Assembly (NCBI RefSeq): GCF_017311415.1
Contig: NZ_JAEKIS010000019.1
Location: 17,401-81,400, forward strand
Direction of reading: 5' to 3'
Length of the DNA: 64,000 bases
From: Salipiger abyssi
Lineage (GTDB): Bacteria > Pseudomonadota > Alphaproteobacteria > Rhodobacterales > Rhodobacteraceae
In this document: positions 63,227 through 64,000 of the stretch, one piece after another
Layout: every line of letters begins with the position of its first letter
Position numbering within the stretch: position 1 is the stretch's first letter
Made by a program: the position numbers and the translations under genes
The notes under the pieces: generated by a model
The model's database searches: none
Told to the model about the DNA's origin: nothing
The model's input: only the letters and a program-made list of their open reading frames with translations

Positions 63227-63412
63227 AACCGGAAGAGGGAAGACAGCCCGCCTTGCGTGGAGGCGGGCTGCCAGAAGCGCTGGGCTTCCACTGGCGCGGT
63301 CATCGGCGTCCCCGCCTGTACCGCATGACCGATATCGCCGGTTAACCTTAGGCGATTATATACTTGGAAAAGCAATCGACAATTCTTACATCAGCTTCAA
63401 GGGGATAGATCC

Positions 63413-63793
63413 ATGAACCTGACCGATCCCATGTTCACCGATAAAGACGCCGCCCGAGAGTATCTTGAGGCGACCCGTTGGGCGGATGGTGTATACTGCC
63501 CGCACTGCGGCGGCGCCGAGAAGTGCAAGAAGCTGGAAGGTAAGTCGCATCGCCCCAGCCTCTACCAGTGTGGTGATTGCCGCAAGCAGTTCACTGTGAC
63601 CGTGGCACCGTTTTCGAACGCTCTAAGGTGCCGCTCAACAAGTGGATGTTGGCCACCTTCCTCATGGCCTCGTCCAAGAAGGGCATTTCGGCCCACCAAC
63701 TGCACCGCTCCATCGGTGTCACTTACAAGACCGCGTGGTTCATGTTTCACCGCACCCGAGAAGCTACGCGCGAAGGCTCCCTCGGCCCCACAA
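63413..63793 (+). pseudogene. IS1595-family transposase, frameshifted and truncated
   Basis: The N-terminal zinc ribbon is intact (CPHCGG and CGDCRKQF) and is followed by FTVTV, the usual lead to GTVFERSKVPLNKWM. That sequence continues, but in another frame: one base is missing near 63604 (GTGGCACC where GTGGGCACC is expected). The second frame reads on as FLMASSKKGISAHQLHRSIGVTYKTAWFM and FHRTREATREGSLGP, then stops matching at 63794, where an IS3-family element starts. The catalytic domain is lost, so it is inactive. Confidence 0.88.
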
Positions 63794-64000
63794 TGTGGAG
63801 TAGCCCGCTGAAAGTGGTCCACCAACTGGGATAGATTATCCCTCAAATTGGAGGATCAGCGATGGCTGGAAAGCGAGAGAAGCCCGAAGAGATTGTATCG
63901 AAGCTTCGGCAGGTTGAGGTGTTGCAAGGGCAAGGGGCGACGATTGCCGAGGCGGTGCGCCAGATTGGCGTGACGCAGCAGACGTTCTATCGATGGCGGA
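63794..64000 (+). mobile_element. IS3-family insertion (left end; continues beyond window)
   Basis: Begins TGTGGAGTAGCCCGCTGAAA, the kind of terminal sequence (TGT start) seen in the IS407 group, exactly where the IS1595 transposase loses similarity. It contains the orfA start. The right end lies outside. Confidence 0.75.
63862..64000 (+). CDS. IS3-family transposase OrfA (3' end outside window)
   Basis: 46 codons visible: MAGKREKPEEIVSKLRQVEV and then a helix-turn-helix with IAEAVRQIGVTQQTFYRWR, as in IS407/IS511-like OrfA proteins. GGAGG lies 7 bases before the ATG. In this group OrfA and OrfB are joined by a programmed frameshift; that part is not in the window. Confidence 0.9.
   Translation, partial: MAGKREKPEEIVSKLRQVEVLQGQGATIAEAVRQIGVTQQTFYRWR

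Overview
The window looks like chromosome from a GC-rich alphaproteobacterium of the Rhodobacterales (Roseobacteraceae/Paracoccaceae). The evidence is a PhyR stress regulator, a 338-residue RpoA, a CpaE/TadZ-type Tad pilus locus, a Hint-domain protein, a fused sulfate adenylyltransferase/APS kinase, DciA, UbiK, and small dispersed palindromes that I recall as common in this order. Genus cannot be decided from the sequence.

Layout. 1-4.2 kb: the end of phyR, then rarA and a periplasmic Do-type protease on the minus strand, and a small gene plus a host-attachment-family gene on the plus strand. 4.2-10.2 kb: a ribosomal block read leftward, rplO-secY-adk, then rpsM-rpsK-rpoA-rplQ, split by a BLUF blue-light sensor gene on the opposite strand. 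10.6-18.9 kb: ubiK, an overlapping lgt-methyltransferase-pgeF operon, a 47-residue basic protein, a Hint protein lacking the usual cysteine, a divergent lrp/trxB pair, and an unusual reading frame joining a winged-helix regulator to sulfate-activating enzymes.

19.15-27.29 kb: an integrated mobile element of about 8.1 kb, bounded by a 15-bp direct repeat of the 3' end of a tRNA-Met(CAT) gene. It carries a tyrosine integrase, an AlpA-like regulator, a primase-helicase, six proteins I cannot name and one minus-strand cargo gene. No capsid, tail or conjugation genes are recognisable. A short motif (TTAGGCA or TGCCTAA) occurs as pairs 11 bp apart at four places: just inside both ends, directly before int, directly before the primase gene, and before the late gene cluster. 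Together this suggests a compact self-regulating satellite-like or integrative element, and it is the most interesting part of the window.

27.3-41.3 kb: a lysozyme-inhibitor-like protein, an AAA ATPase and a full Tad (Flp) pilus locus read leftward: pilin, second pilin-like gene, cpaB, secretin, OmpA-like lipoprotein, tadZ, tadA, tadB, tadC, two TPR lipoproteins and a prepilin peptidase. A lytic transglycosylase lies beyond it on the other strand. 41.3-52.5 kb: mostly housekeeping genes (FAD-linked dehydrogenase, MBL-fold protein, MerR/DUF2938 pair, GNAT, M16 peptidase, thrC, surf1, dsbA, dciA, mutY) and an AlkB-type hydroxylase. 52.7-57.3 kb: nucleoside salvage genes cdd-deoA-deoB-add followed by upp. 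57.4-64 kb: a SPOR-domain protein, a membrane protein of unknown role, zinT with a probable Zur box, an acyl-CoA synthetase, a sulfotransferase, and an IS1595 transposase pseudogene broken first by a frameshift and then by an IS3-family insertion that runs off the window.
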